From Methylomonas rapida (GTDB taxonomy: Bacteria; Pseudomonadota; Gammaproteobacteria; Methylococcales; Methylomonadaceae): a stretch of 64,000 nt of DNA. Each line of letters begins with the position of its first letter. Positions within the stretch are counted from its first letter, which is position 1. A program made the translations under genes and the position numbers. The DNA is taken from positions 4,444,001-4,508,000 of the forward strand of contig NZ_CP113517.1 of the NCBI RefSeq assembly GCF_024360925.2, written 5' to 3'. Of this stretch, positions 9,275-19,095 are shown in pieces. Under the pieces are notes generated by a model, which was given only the letters and a program-made list of their open reading frames with translations, had not been told where the DNA came from and made no database searches.

Positions 9275-9949
9275 ATGAGAATTCTATTGGTCGAAGATGA
9301 TGCCGTTCTAGGCGATGGCTTGTCCCGCAGTCTAAGCGACTGGGGATTCGATGTCACCTTGGCAGAAACGGGTAGCTATGCCGACAGCGCCTTGGCAACG
9401 CAACCCTACGACATGGTCATTCTGGATCTCGGGTTGCCCGACATGGACGGACGCGAGGTATTGCGACAATTACGCGGGCGAAAATCAGCGATACCGGTAT
9501 TGATACTGACGGCGCGCGATGGGCTCAACGATAGGATCGGTGGCCTCGAGCTAGGCGCCGACGACTATATGAGCAAGCCTTTCGAACTACGAGAGTTGGA
9601 GGCTCGAGTCAGAGCCTTATTGCGCCGCAGTCTAGGCGGTTTCGACCATGACCTCCGCTTCGGCCGCTTGACACTGAACACCCGCGATCAGCAAATCTCG
9701 ATCGATGGCCACGCTTTGGGATTACCGCCGCGAGAATATGGGGTATTGGAAGCCTTGTTGCTGCATAGTGGGCGCGTGGTCAGCAAGGATAGTATCGCTC
9801 AGCGCCTGGCCGTGCATTCGGAAGAACTGGCAGACAATGCCATCGAGGTTTACGTGCATCGGCTACGCAAACGCCTGGAGCCCTTGAACATTAACATTCG
9901 AACCGTACGCGGACTCGGCTATCTGTTGGAGCATAGTCATGATGCATAA
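9275..9949 (+). CDS. OmpR-family response regulator
   Basis: 224 aa with an N-terminal receiver domain and a C-terminal winged-helix DNA-binding domain, of the QseB/PmrA/TctD type. The acidic pocket (E7, D8, D9), phospho-acceptor D51 (MVILDLGLPDMDG) and the conserved Lys in MSKPFELRELEARV are all present. The C-terminal RTVRGLGYLLE is the usual wing motif. The histidine kinase gene overlaps its 3' end by 11 bp, so the two are translationally coupled. Its position directly before the small lipoprotein and the second RND operon suggests that operon as a target. That is inference from order only. Confidence 0.95.
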   Translation: MRILLVEDDAVLGDGLSRSLSDWGFDVTLAETGSYADSALATQPYDMVILDLGLPDMDGREVLRQLRGRKSAIPVLILTARDGLNDRIGGLELGADDYMSKPFELRELEARVRALLRRSLGGFDHDLRFGRLTLNTRDQQISIDGHALGLPPREYGVLEALLLHSGRVVSKDSIAQRLAVHSEELADNAIEVYVHRLRKRLEPLNINIRTVRGLGYLLEHSHDA

Positions 9950-11321
9950 GTCCAAAAGCCTGAGGGCGCAGTTAATAGGAAGGCTGACATTGCCCTTATT
10001 GGTTGTCGTGATACTGGATGCGGTCACCTCTTATTATGTCGCCATGTATTTTACCGACCAGGCTTATGATCGTTGGTTGCTGGATTCGGCTAAATCCTTG
10101 GTACAAGAGGTTAAGGTTAAGGATGATCACGTTACCTTCGAATTGCCCCCGGTCGCCACGGAAGTGTTCCGTTGGGACGACATGGACGAAACTTTTTATA
10201 AGGTGGAATCGGAAAACCTTGGATTCATGGCAGGGGATGACAGCCTTCCCAGTCCTGCTATCTCTGAATTAAAAAAGGATAGACCGTATTTTTTTAACAG
10301 TGAAATCGACGATCAAGCGGTTCGGGTGGTGTCGGTACTGACCATTCCCGAGTCCAGTGCCGAGCAAGTCTTGGTGTCAGTGGCCGAAACCGTCAATAAG
10401 CGGCGCGATATGATGAGCGAAATGCTGATGGCCGTGATTCTGCCGCAAATTTTTCTGGTTTTGATTACCGGCTTTCACATTTGGACCGGTGTCAATCGAG
10501 GTTTAAGTCCACTCCATGACTTGGCGAGGACGATTGCCAACCGTTCGGCCAAAGACCTCGATCCTATTCCCGATACCGGCGTTCCGTTGGAAGTACGCTC
10601 ATTAACCCATACGATCAATGGTTTATTGCAAAGACTGGGGTCAACACTGATTACGCAACAACGCTTCATCGAAAACGCGGCGCATCAACTCAGGACGCCG
10701 TTGGCCGGTTTAAAAATTCAGGCAGAGAGAGCGCTCGGCGCCGACAACCCGGAAACCATGCGGTTGGCGCTATCGCATATTCAGAATTCGGCTAATCGTG
10801 TCGCCCACTTAAACACGCAACTATTGGTACTTGCACGCTCGGAAACGATCTCGCATAGCCTGCCGGAGTTTCGCTTAATCGACTTGACCCGATTGGTACG
10901 CGAATGTTGCATGGATTGGGTGCCCAAGGCGCTAGAACGCAAAATCGAATTGGAATTCGATGCGCCCGATGTCGCCGTCCAGATTGATGGAGATGACATT
11001 CTGCTGCGTGAATTGCTAGGTAATCTGCTGGACAACGCCATCAACTATGGCAGAGCGGGCGGACATATCGGCGTCAAACTCGAGTGCTCTTCTGATATTT
11101 CATTGATCGTGGAAGATGATGGCTCCGGGATTCCGCTCAGCGAACAAGACAAGATTTTCGAACGCTTTTATAGGATTCCCGGCAGTCCCGGCGATGGCTG
11201 CGGACTGGGTTTGGCCATCGTCAAGGAAATTGCCGATCTGCATGCGGCGCGAGTCAAAATCGGCAACGAGTCATCCAATCAAAAGGGGACGCGGATCGCA
11301 ATCGTCTTTGTCGGACAATAA
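9939..11321 (+). CDS. Two-component sensor histidine kinase, TctE/QseC type
   Basis: 460-aa inner-membrane sensor kinase. TM1 lies near residues 15-35 (LTLPLLVVVILDAVTSYYVA). A periplasmic sensor domain (about 35-165, TctE_N/2CSK_N-like) precedes TM2 near 167-187. The cytoplasmic core has an H-box (ENAAHQLRTPLAG), N-box (LLGNLLDNAINYG), G1 box (VEDDGSGIP) and G2 box (GDGCGLGLAIVKEI). A GGAG at 9928-9931 is well placed for the ATG at 9939, which lies inside the end of the regulator gene. The partner is the regulator at 9275-9949. The signal is unknown. Confidence 0.95.
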   Translation: MMHKSKSLRAQLIGRLTLPLLVVVILDAVTSYYVAMYFTDQAYDRWLLDSAKSLVQEVKVKDDHVTFELPPVATEVFRWDDMDETFYKVESENLGFMAGDDSLPSPAISELKKDRPYFFNSEIDDQAVRVVSVLTIPESSAEQVLVSVAETVNKRRDMMSEMLMAVILPQIFLVLITGFHIWTGVNRGLSPLHDLARTIANRSAKDLDPIPDTGVPLEVRSLTHTINGLLQRLGSTLITQQRFIENAAHQLRTPLAGLKIQAERALGADNPETMRLALSHIQNSANRVAHLNTQLLVLARSETISHSLPEFRLIDLTRLVRECCMDWVPKALERKIELEFDAPDVAVQIDGDDILLRELLGNLLDNAINYGRAGGHIGVKLECSSDISLIVEDDGSGIPLSEQDKIFERFYRIPGSPGDGCGLGLAIVKEIADLHAARVKIGNESSNQKGTRIAIVFVGQ

Positions 11322-11418
11322 TTTTGCAGCTCTTTAATGTCATTGATTCAGCAATTGAAAGGTTTATGTAAGGTTGGCTAACTAAAATCTCGATCTCTGT
11401 CGTTGATAATCGAGTGTC

Positions 11419-11550
11419 ATGCCTGCGCGTCATCTCTACCCCCCCTTGCTTTATCCCATCCTGCTAATACTCGGCCTCCTGTTGGTGTCGGGTTGCGCGC
11501 ACCACAAAAATCCGGACGAATCCATTGAACATTCGTCGTCAACCGCTTAA
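11419..11550 (+). CDS. 43-aa predicted lipoprotein
   Basis: A short frame starting ATG at 11419 encodes a basic start (MPAR), a hydrophobic core (LLYPILLILGLLLV) and a good lipobox VSGC at residues 23-26. A mature peptide of only 18 residues rich in His, Ser and acidic residues follows, then TAA at 11550. It lies between the histidine kinase and the second RND operon on the same strand. Small entericidin- or YgdI-like lipoproteins have this design, but I recognise no family. The ribosome site is weak, so expression is uncertain; the textbook lipobox argues that it is a real gene. Confidence 0.5.
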   Translation: MPARHLYPPLLYPILLILGLLLVSGCAHHKNPDESIEHSSSTA

Positions 11551-11606
11551 AGGGCTCTTGAAGACTTACGCCTCCAAACGAACGCCAATCGGCAAAACCA
11601 CTCAAC

Positions 11607-12722
11607 ATGAAAATTAGCCAACTATTACTGATTGCTTCGTGCTTGGCGACCGTGGCATGTAGCCAGGAACAAGAAATCGACAAAAAGCCAGAAAGGTTTC
11701 AGGTTACTACACCGCTAATCAAAGATACCCCGTACACCAGTGAATACGTGGCCGAGATTCAATCGGTCAGGTATGTCGAGGTCAGGAGCAAAATCAAGGG
11801 CTTCATAGAGAAAAACCATGTCGACGAAGGGCAGACCGTCAACAAGGGACAGTTATTGTTTACTTTGAGTTTTTCCGAATTCGAAAAGGAATTGCAAAAA
11901 GCCGAGGCCGATTACAAAGCGTCACTGGCCGATCTGAAAGCCGCCGAAGTCGAGTTGAATAACGTGAAACACCTGGTGGACAAAAACATCGTTTCCAAGC
12001 CAGAACTAGAGGTGTTGCAAGCCAAAACCAACGCATTAAAAGCCAAAGCCGAAGAGGCGGTCGCGCATAAAGAGCAGGTTGCATTACAACTTTCCTTTGC
12101 CCAAATCAAAGCACCTTACGACGGCATCATCAACCGTATTCCGCATAAGATGGGTAGTTTGGTGGAGGAAGGCGACATGCTGACCTCCATTTCGGACAAT
12201 CGCGAGATATTCGCCTATTTCCATTTATCTGAAATCGATTACCTGAATTACATCAATAGTCCGGAAAAAGACGCCAAAACCGTCCAGCTCAAACTCGCCA
12301 ACAATGAACTTTATCCACATATCGGCAAAATAGAAACCATAGAAAGCGAATTCGATAAAGAAACCGGCAATATCGCTTTCAGGGCGCGATTCCCTAATCC
12401 CGATGCGATTTTGAAGCATGGGGCAAACGGCAAAGTCATCATCGATAAAGTGCTGAAAAATGCGTTGATCATTCCGCAAAAATCCACGTTTGAAATTCAA
12501 GACAAACTTTATGTGTTTGTCGTCGACAAGGACGACACCTTAAAGCAACGCAATATCATTCCTCGCATGCAATTGACCGATTTTTACACGGTGGAATCCG
12601 GTTTATCCCCGAACGAAAGAATTGTGTTCGAAGGCGTCGAAAGCGCCAAAGATGGCAGCAAAATAAACCCTGTTCCGCTTGATTCAGCAACGGGAATGTC
12701 TTCTTCCAGCGATCAAGAATAA
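11607..12722 (+). CDS. RND efflux periplasmic adaptor lipoprotein (copy 2)
   Basis: 371-aa membrane-fusion protein paralogous to 1260-2372, with lipobox LATVAC, the same lipoyl halves, coiled-coil hairpin and beta-barrel. Amino-acid identity to copy 1 is high. The DNA is a patchwork of diverged stretches and identical tracts, such as 1525-1650 against 11872-1997 and 1825-1907 against 12171-12253. The pump gene follows after 12 bp. It probably delivers to the nearly identical outer-membrane factor, so the two systems could share or exchange channels. Substrate unknown. Confidence 0.93.
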   Translation: MKISQLLLIASCLATVACSQEQEIDKKPERFQVTTPLIKDTPYTSEYVAEIQSVRYVEVRSKIKGFIEKNHVDEGQTVNKGQLLFTLSFSEFEKELQKAEADYKASLADLKAAEVELNNVKHLVDKNIVSKPELEVLQAKTNALKAKAEEAVAHKEQVALQLSFAQIKAPYDGIINRIPHKMGSLVEEGDMLTSISDNREIFAYFHLSEIDYLNYINSPEKDAKTVQLKLANNELYPHIGKIETIESEFDKETGNIAFRARFPNPDAILKHGANGKVIIDKVLKNALIIPQKSTFEIQDKLYVFVVDKDDTLKQRNIIPRMQLTDFYTVESGLSPNERIVFEGVESAKDGSKINPVPLDSATGMSSSSDQE

Positions 12723-12734
12723 GCAAGCCATACC

Positions 12735-15700
12735 ATGATAACGACTAGATTCATCCATCGCCCGGTACTTTCCATCGTCATGGCCATTCTGACCATTTTG
12801 ATTGGTTTGTTGTCGGTCACCCGACTTTCCGTCACGCAGTTTCCGGACATTGCGCCGCCGGAGGTCACCGTCACCACTAAGTTTATCGGCGCCAATGCCG
12901 AGGCGTGCGTCAAAGCCGTGGTCACGCCGCTGGAACGCGCCATCAACGGCGTGCCGGGTATGGCCTATATGTCTTCGGTTTCCGGCAACGACGGCGTCAG
13001 CGTCATTCAGATTATCTTCAAAGCGGGGGTCGATCCCGAAGTGGCGTCGGTCAACGTGCAAAACCGGGTAGCGTCGGTGTTGGACGAACTGCCCGAAGAA
13101 GCGATCAAAGCCGGGGTCATCGTCGAGAAAGTCCAAAACAGCATGCTGCTGTACATCAATATTCTCAGCAACGATCCGACTTTGGATGAAAAGTTTCTTT
13201 ACAACTTTACCGATATCAATGTACTGAGGGAATTGAAACGCATCGAGGGCGTGGGCTTTGCCGACATCATGGGCGCCAGGGAATATGCGATGCGGGTTTG
13301 GCTAAAACCTGAAAAATTGCTGATGTACAACATTTCCCCGACCGAGGTGATCGAGCAATTGAGAGCCTACAACGTGGAAGCCGCGCCCGGCAAGATAGGC
13401 GAAAGCTCCGGACGGGATGCGCAATCCATGCAGTACATTTTGAAATATTCCGGCAAATACAATACCGTCGAAGACTATGAAAACATCGTCTTGAGCGGGA
13501 CTCGCGAGGGCGATATTTTGAGATTAAGAGATGTCGCCGAAGTCGCTTTCGATTCGCAAGATTACGATGTGCTTTCCAAGGAAAACGGTCAGCCCTCGGC
13601 AGCCATCATGCTGAAACAGCGGCCCGGCAGCAATGCCAAGGAAGTCATCGCCAACATCAAGGCTACCATGGAACAGATAAAGGCCGATTCGTTTCCACCC
13701 GGCATGGACTATAGCCTGAGTTACGATGTGTCCAAATTTTTGGATGCCTCCATTCACGAAGTCGTCAAAACCTTGCTCGAAGCCTTTGCGTTGGTGGCCT
13801 TGGTAGTGTTTGTTTTTCTGCAGGACCTGCGGTCCACGCTGATTCCCGTCGTCACCGTGCCCGTTTCGCTGATAGGCACCTTTTTCTTCATGCATGTGAT
13901 GGGATTTTCGTTGAATTTGATCACCTTGTTTGCACTGGTGCTGGCGATCGGTATCGTCATAGACGACTCCATCGTCGTGATTGAAGCGGTGCATGCCAAA
14001 TTGGAACAAGGCAATATCGGCCCGAAACGGGCCACCGAGCAAGCCATGCGGGAAATCAGCGGTGCCATTGTCGCAATCACCTTAGTAATGTCGGCGGTGT
14101 TTTTGCCGGTTTCTTTCATGGAAGGGGCGGCTGGCATTTTTTTCCGGCAATTTTCGTTAACCATGGCGTGTGCCATCGTGCTTTCGGGTATCACCGCCTT
14201 GACACTGACCCCAGCTCTTTGTGCTTTTTTTCTGAAAGCCATGCATCACCACGAAACGCAGCAAAGAACCGGCCTGCAAAAATTCTTCGCGGGTTTCAAT
14301 CACTGGTATAACGGCCTGGCCGGGCGTTATCAAACCCTGATCAGGCTGATCGCCAATCGCAGACTCATTACCTTTGGAATTTTACTCGGGTTCTCGTTCG
14401 GCGCGGGTTTGATCGGCAACCGGGTGCCTTCCGGCTTTATTCCGCAAGAAGATCAAGGCACTATTTACGCCAATATCACTACGCCGTCCGGCGCCACGCT
14501 GGAACGCACCGAAAAAGTGGTGGATGAAGTCCAGCGCATTGCGTCGGATATGGATGCGGTGGAGTCGGTATCCAGTTTGGCCGGATTCAGCGTGCTTTCG
14601 GACGGAACCGGGGCGGTTTATGGCATGAATCTGATCAGCTTGAAGGACTGGCAGGACAGAAGCGTATCCGATAGAGAGGTCATCAAACTGCTGGAAGAGA
14701 AGACTCAACATATCAAAGACGGCAGCATCGAGTTTTTTACGCCGCCGCCGGTGCCGGGTTTCGGTAACTCCAGTGGTTTTGAAATGCGCTTATTGGATAA
14801 GACCGGCGGCAGTCTGGAAAATTTGCAGAACGTAGCCGACGCCTTTGTCGAAGAACTCAACAAGCGCCCGGAAATCAGTAACGCGTTCACGACATTCAAT
14901 ACGCGATTTCCCCAATTTCTATTGCATGTCGATATCGATAAGGCCGCACAAAAAGGCGTGACCACCGAAAACGCCATGAGCACCTTGCAAACCTTGATCG
15001 GTAGCGAATACGCCACCAATTTCATCCGCTTCGGCCAGATGTACCGGGTCATGGTGCAAGCCTTGCCGGAATACCGCGCACACCCGGATGATTTGCTGAA
15101 ACTCTACATCAAGAACAAAGAAGGGCACATGGTGCCGTTTTCGGCTTTTTTGCGCGTGGACAAAGTCTATGGCCCCGAGCAAGTGACCCGCTATAACATG
15201 TACACCTCGGCCATGATCAACGGCCAGCCGGCCGAAGGTTATAGTAGCGGTCAGGCCATTGAAGCCATCAAACAGGTGGCGGCGCAAAAATTGCCCAAAG
15301 GCTTTGGTTATGACTGGGCGGGTTCTTCGCGCGATGAGGCCAATGCCGGCCATCAGGCCATTTATATTTTTCTGATTTGCCTGTTGTTTGTCTACCTGCT
15401 GCTGGCCGCCCAATACGAGAGCTTCCTGTTGCCCTTGCCGGTGATCCTATCCTTGCCGATCGGCATCTTCGGCGCCTTATGCTTTTTGTTGCTGATGGGA
15501 CTGGAAAACAATATCTACGCCCAGATCGCCATGATCATGTTGATCGGTATTCTGGGCAAAAACGCCATTTTGATCATCGAATTCGCCGCCTTGAAACACA
15601 AACAAGGCAAATCCCCGTTTGAAGCCGCCATCGAAGGCGCCGTTTTGCGTTTACGTCCCATCTTGATGACCTCGTTCGCCTTTGTCGCCGGTTTGATTCC

Positions 15701-15893
15701 GTTGATGTTCGCCTCGGGCGCCGGCGAAATCGGCAACAACACCCTGGGTTCGGCGGCAGCCGGCGGCATGATATTTGGTACCGTCTTCGGCGTCATCGTC
15801 ATTCCGGGCTTATATGTGGTGTTTGCCGGCATCGCCGACAAACATCGGCGCAAGGATCAAACCGAAAAAGCGCCATTCACCGAGACATTCTGA
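12735..15893 (+). CDS. RND multidrug-type efflux pump, inner-membrane permease (copy 2)
   Basis: 1052-aa HAE1-type RND permease, paralogous to 2385-5546 and colinear along its length. It retains the canonical TM4 acidic pair (GIVIDDSIVVIEA, D410-D411), the TM10 Lys (GKNAILIIEF) and RLRPILMTS. Diverged third codon positions against copy 1 show the pump genes have evolved apart longer than the outer-membrane-factor genes beside them. The stop codon is followed 6 bp later by the ATG of the channel gene. The upstream two-component system is a plausible regulator. Confidence 0.95.
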   Translation: MITTRFIHRPVLSIVMAILTILIGLLSVTRLSVTQFPDIAPPEVTVTTKFIGANAEACVKAVVTPLERAINGVPGMAYMSSVSGNDGVSVIQIIFKAGVDPEVASVNVQNRVASVLDELPEEAIKAGVIVEKVQNSMLLYINILSNDPTLDEKFLYNFTDINVLRELKRIEGVGFADIMGAREYAMRVWLKPEKLLMYNISPTEVIEQLRAYNVEAAPGKIGESSGRDAQSMQYILKYSGKYNTVEDYENIVLSGTREGDILRLRDVAEVAFDSQDYDVLSKENGQPSAAIMLKQRPGSNAKEVIANIKATMEQIKADSFPPGMDYSLSYDVSKFLDASIHEVVKTLLEAFALVALVVFVFLQDLRSTLIPVVTVPVSLIGTFFFMHVMGFSLNLITLFALVLAIGIVIDDSIVVIEAVHAKLEQGNIGPKRATEQAMREISGAIVAITLVMSAVFLPVSFMEGAAGIFFRQFSLTMACAIVLSGITALTLTPALCAFFLKAMHHHETQQRTGLQKFFAGFNHWYNGLAGRYQTLIRLIANRRLITFGILLGFSFGAGLIGNRVPSGFIPQEDQGTIYANITTPSGATLERTEKVVDEVQRIASDMDAVESVSSLAGFSVLSDGTGAVYGMNLISLKDWQDRSVSDREVIKLLEEKTQHIKDGSIEFFTPPPVPGFGNSSGFEMRLLDKTGGSLENLQNVADAFVEELNKRPEISNAFTTFNTRFPQFLLHVDIDKAAQKGVTTENAMSTLQTLIGSEYATNFIRFGQMYRVMVQALPEYRAHPDDLLKLYIKNKEGHMVPFSAFLRVDKVYGPEQVTRYNMYTSAMINGQPAEGYSSGQAIEAIKQVAAQKLPKGFGYDWAGSSRDEANAGHQAIYIFLICLLFVYLLLAAQYESFLLPLPVILSLPIGIFGALCFLLLMGLENNIYAQIAMIMLIGILGKNAILIIEFAALKHKQGKSPFEAAIEGAVLRLRPILMTSFAFVAGLIPLMFASGAGEIGNNTLGSAAAGGMIFGTVFGVIVIPGLYVVFAGIADKHRRKDQTEKAPFTETF

Positions 15894-15899
15894 TTGCTG

Positions 15900-17339
15900 A
15901 TGAAGCCGAGATACTATTATCCGTATGCTGTTTGCTTGCTAGCCTTGGCCGGCAATGGCTGCAGCAATCTGAACACCGATTTAGCCATACCCGACCTGCC
16001 TATGCCGGCCAGTTTTCAGGATCACCAGGATAAACCAGAAAATGCCCCGGTCACCCAGATCGACTGGCGCGAGTATTTCGCCGATCCCAACCTGCTGGCG
16101 CTGATCGATAAGGCGGTCGCCAATAACCACGATCTGCAGATCGCCCTGCAACGCATCGAAACGTCCAGGGCCAGCGTCAAACTGGCCAATGCCGCGATGT
16201 TGCCTAAGGTGAATTTGAACATCGGCGGCGGCGTGCAAAAGTTTGGCCTCTACACGATGGATGGGGCCGGTAATGCATCCACCGAAATCACGCCCGGCCA
16301 GATTGTGCCGGAACATCTGACCGATATGTTCGTCGGCCTGCAATCGTCCTGGGAAATCGATGTCTGGGGCAAATTGAAAAGCCAGCGCAACTCGGCCGCC
16401 GCGACCTATCTGTCCAGCATCGATGCCGCCAATTTGGTGATTTCCAATCTGGTGGCCGACGTCGCGGTTTATTACAGCGAATTGCTGGCGCTGGACCATG
16501 AACTGGAGATCATCAGACGCACCATCGCCAAGGAGCAGGAAGCCCTGGACGTCATCAAACTGCAAAAAGAAGCAGGCCGGGCCAATGAATTGGCGGTGCA
16601 GCAATTTCAGGCGGAATTGTTGAATACCCAAGTCTCGGAAAAAAACACCCTGCAAAAAATCGCCGAAACCGAAAATCAGATCAATTACCTATTGGGCCGT
16701 TACCCGCAACCGATCGAGCGATCAACACAGATCTTTTTTTCCGAGAAAGCGCACGAACTGTCGGCCGGCGTGCCGTCGCAGTTGCTGGAAAACCGTCCGG
16801 ACGTGCGTGCGGCGGAACTGCAAATCGAAGCCAGCCAATTCGATTTGAAAGCGGCCAAGGCGGCTTTTTATCCGAATGTGAACATCTCGGCGACCTTTGG
16901 CTTTCAGGCCTTCAATCCGGAGTTCTTGTTCACGACGCCAGCCTCGATTGCCTATTCGGTTTTTGGTCAGATGATCGCGCCCATCATCAACATGAAGGCC
17001 CTCGAAGCGCAGTTCAATACCGCCAAGGCCAACCAATTGAGCGCGATGTACAACTATCAAAAAACCATTTTGAACGCCTATGTCGAAGTCGCCAATCAAC
17101 TCAGCAACATCAAGAATCTGCGGGAAACCAGCACGTTGAAAAAACAACAGAGCGACGCCTTGAAGCAGTCGGTCGATGTCTCCAACGAGCTGTACAAGGC
17201 CGCCAGGGCAACCTATCTGGAGGTGCTGATTGCCCAGCAAAGCGCGTTGCAGTCCAATCGGGAGTTGATCGATGTCACCAAGCAACAGCGTATCGCCAGA
17301 ATCAGCCTCTATAAAGCCTTGGGCGGCGGCTGGAAATAA
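15900..17339 (+). CDS. RND outer-membrane factor lipoprotein, NodT/OprM family (copy 2)
   Basis: 479-aa TolC-like lipoprotein channel. I chose the ATG at 15900 (MKPRYYYP) because it aligns exactly with the start of the first copy; a TTG two codons upstream adds nothing. The lipobox is ALAGNGC. Apart from the signal peptide, only about four residues differ from copy 1 (for example SFQDH for SFRDH, EKAHEL for EKSHEL, final Lys for Arg). The two pumps therefore have in effect the same exit duct. Confidence 0.94.
   Translation: MKPRYYYPYAVCLLALAGNGCSNLNTDLAIPDLPMPASFQDHQDKPENAPVTQIDWREYFADPNLLALIDKAVANNHDLQIALQRIETSRASVKLANAAMLPKVNLNIGGGVQKFGLYTMDGAGNASTEITPGQIVPEHLTDMFVGLQSSWEIDVWGKLKSQRNSAAATYLSSIDAANLVISNLVADVAVYYSELLALDHELEIIRRTIAKEQEALDVIKLQKEAGRANELAVQQFQAELLNTQVSEKNTLQKIAETENQINYLLGRYPQPIERSTQIFFSEKAHELSAGVPSQLLENRPDVRAAELQIEASQFDLKAAKAAFYPNVNISATFGFQAFNPEFLFTTPASIAYSVFGQMIAPIINMKALEAQFNTAKANQLSAMYNYQKTILNAYVEVANQLSNIKNLRETSTLKKQQSDALKQSVDVSNELYKAARATYLEVLIAQQSALQSNRELIDVTKQQRIARISLYKALGGGWK
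15965..17339 (+). repeat. Near-identical 1.375-kb direct repeat, copy B (outer-membrane-factor gene)
   Basis: Second copy of the tract at 5618-6992. The bases before it (signal peptide) and after it (from the stop codon) differ between the copies, so the high identity is confined to coding sequence for the mature protein. Confidence 0.9.
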
Positions 17340-17410
17340 TGACCAAGGCCCTGCGCGGTGACAGCTGGATTTGATAAACTTTCGCTCAGTTTAGGTCTTT
17401 GGCTACGTTC

Positions 17411-19078
17411 ATGAATTTGCGTACTGTTTGGTTATTGCTTTTTGTCTGCGGTTATTGGCTGGCGTGGCCGGCATGGGCGACCGAGATTCAGGTCAGCGTC
17501 GACCGCAACCCGGTCAATCTGAGCGAATCGTTCCAAATCACCTTCAGCGCCAGCGAACAACCGGACGACAGCCCGGATTTTTCGCCGCTACGGGAAAATT
17601 TCGAAATATTGAATCAACAACGCAGCAGCAACGTGTCCTGGATCAACGGTAAAAACAGCCGCACCGAACAATGGACGCTCAACGTGATGGCCAAGCAAGC
17701 CGGCGAATTGCTGATTCCGCCGATCGCGTTCGGCGCCGATACCAGCCAACCCATCAAACTGAGGGTGACCGACGCGCCCGCAACCGCCAGCAGTAGTGAG
17801 GAGGTATTCCTGGAGGTACAAGCCAGCCCGGAAAATCCTTATGTGCAATCGCAGGTGCTGTACACTCTGAAATTATATCGCCGCGTGCAGATCACCCAGG
17901 CTAGTCTAAACGAGCCGGAAATCAAGGATGCGGTGGTCGAAAAGCTGGGCGAAGACAGCACTTACAGCACCCAAGTGAATGGCATGAATTATTGGGTCAC
18001 CGAACGCAAATACGCGATTTTTCCGCAGCAAAGTGGTGTCTTCACGATTGCTCCACTGACGCTGACGGCTGAAGTCGTGGCCGCCCAGCGTCCGCGCTTC
18101 AATGGTTTTTTCAACCGCCAAATCACCGAAACTCGCCGGATATCGTCCAAAGCCATCACCTTGAATGTGCAACCGATACCGCAAGAGTATCAAGACCCGG
18201 TCTGGCTGAGCGCGGAGTCCTTGGAACTGAGCGAAAGCTGGTCGGACAATGGTCTGCAAACCAAGGTGGGCGAACCTTTGACGCGCACGCTCCGCCTGAG
18301 CGCAAAAGGCGCAACGGTTGGCCAACTGCCAGAATTGGCCGGCCAGTTGGCCATCGACGGCATCAAAACCTATCCCGACCAGCCGCTGTTGAACGAAGAC
18401 AAGCAAGGCGACGGCTTAATGGCTGTGCGCGAAGAGAAAATCGCCTACATCCCCAGCAAAGCCGGTGCATACACATTGCCGGCCCTGACGATTGCCTGGT
18501 TTAACACCCTTACGCAAAAAACCGAAATCGCCCATTTACCCGAAGTGACGATCAAAGCCTTGCCCGCAGCCGGTAATGCCAGCCAGCCAGCCCTTGCAGA
18601 CACGTCGACGCAACCTCGCAACCAGTCCGAGGCCTTGCCGCCAGCCGCAGCCGATCAAACCGTTTTTTGGCAGGGCTTGTCGGCATTTTTGGCTTTAGGC
18701 TGGCTGTCGACGCTGGTTTGGTGGCATGCGCGGCGGCAACGGCTACCCGCCGAAACACGGGTAGCCGCTAAAACGGCGCAAACGGACGATGGCAAGGCCT
18801 TGAAACAGGCCTGTAAAAACAATGACCCGCAGGCCGCCAAGCAAGCCTTGCTGAATTGGGGCAAGCGCCAGATTTCAGCCGACAATCTAACGGCGATTGC
18901 CCAGCAGTGCGGCGAACCGCTAAAGAACGAAATCCTGGCGTTGAATCAGCATTTGTATGCTGCCAATCCAGGGAATTGGCAGGGACAAACCTTGTGGCAA
19001 GCTTTCAATCAAGCTGACTACAGGCAAAAAGACCACTCAAGCCATGATGATGGCTTACAACCACTGTTCCGACTGTAA
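17411..19078 (+). CDS. batD: BatD-like oxygen tolerance protein
   Basis: 555 aa from the ATG at 17411; a TTG at 17399 is possible but would only add four residues before the signal peptide. The Sec signal (VWLLLFVCGYWLAWPAWA) is followed by a long periplasmic region of beta-rich Ig-like BatD domains that begins IQVSVDRNPVNLSESFQITF. A transmembrane helix lies near residues 415-433 (FWQGLSAFLALGWLSTLVWW), followed by a basic cytoplasmic tail. BatD normally directly follows the VWA-TPR gene of the same operon, and that gene ends at 840 in this window. The 72 bp before it hold no obvious promoter. Confidence 0.85.
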   Translation: MNLRTVWLLLFVCGYWLAWPAWATEIQVSVDRNPVNLSESFQITFSASEQPDDSPDFSPLRENFEILNQQRSSNVSWINGKNSRTEQWTLNVMAKQAGELLIPPIAFGADTSQPIKLRVTDAPATASSSEEVFLEVQASPENPYVQSQVLYTLKLYRRVQITQASLNEPEIKDAVVEKLGEDSTYSTQVNGMNYWVTERKYAIFPQQSGVFTIAPLTLTAEVVAAQRPRFNGFFNRQITETRRISSKAITLNVQPIPQEYQDPVWLSAESLELSESWSDNGLQTKVGEPLTRTLRLSAKGATVGQLPELAGQLAIDGIKTYPDQPLLNEDKQGDGLMAVREEKIAYIPSKAGAYTLPALTIAWFNTLTQKTEIAHLPEVTIKALPAAGNASQPALADTSTQPRNQSEALPPAAADQTVFWQGLSAFLALGWLSTLVWWHARRQRLPAETRVAAKTAQTDDGKALKQACKNNDPQAAKQALLNWGKRQISADNLTAIAQQCGEPLKNEILALNQHLYAANPGNWQGQTLWQAFNQADYRQKDHSSHDDGLQPLFRL

Positions 19079-19095
19079 GAACCATCGTCCTCGGA

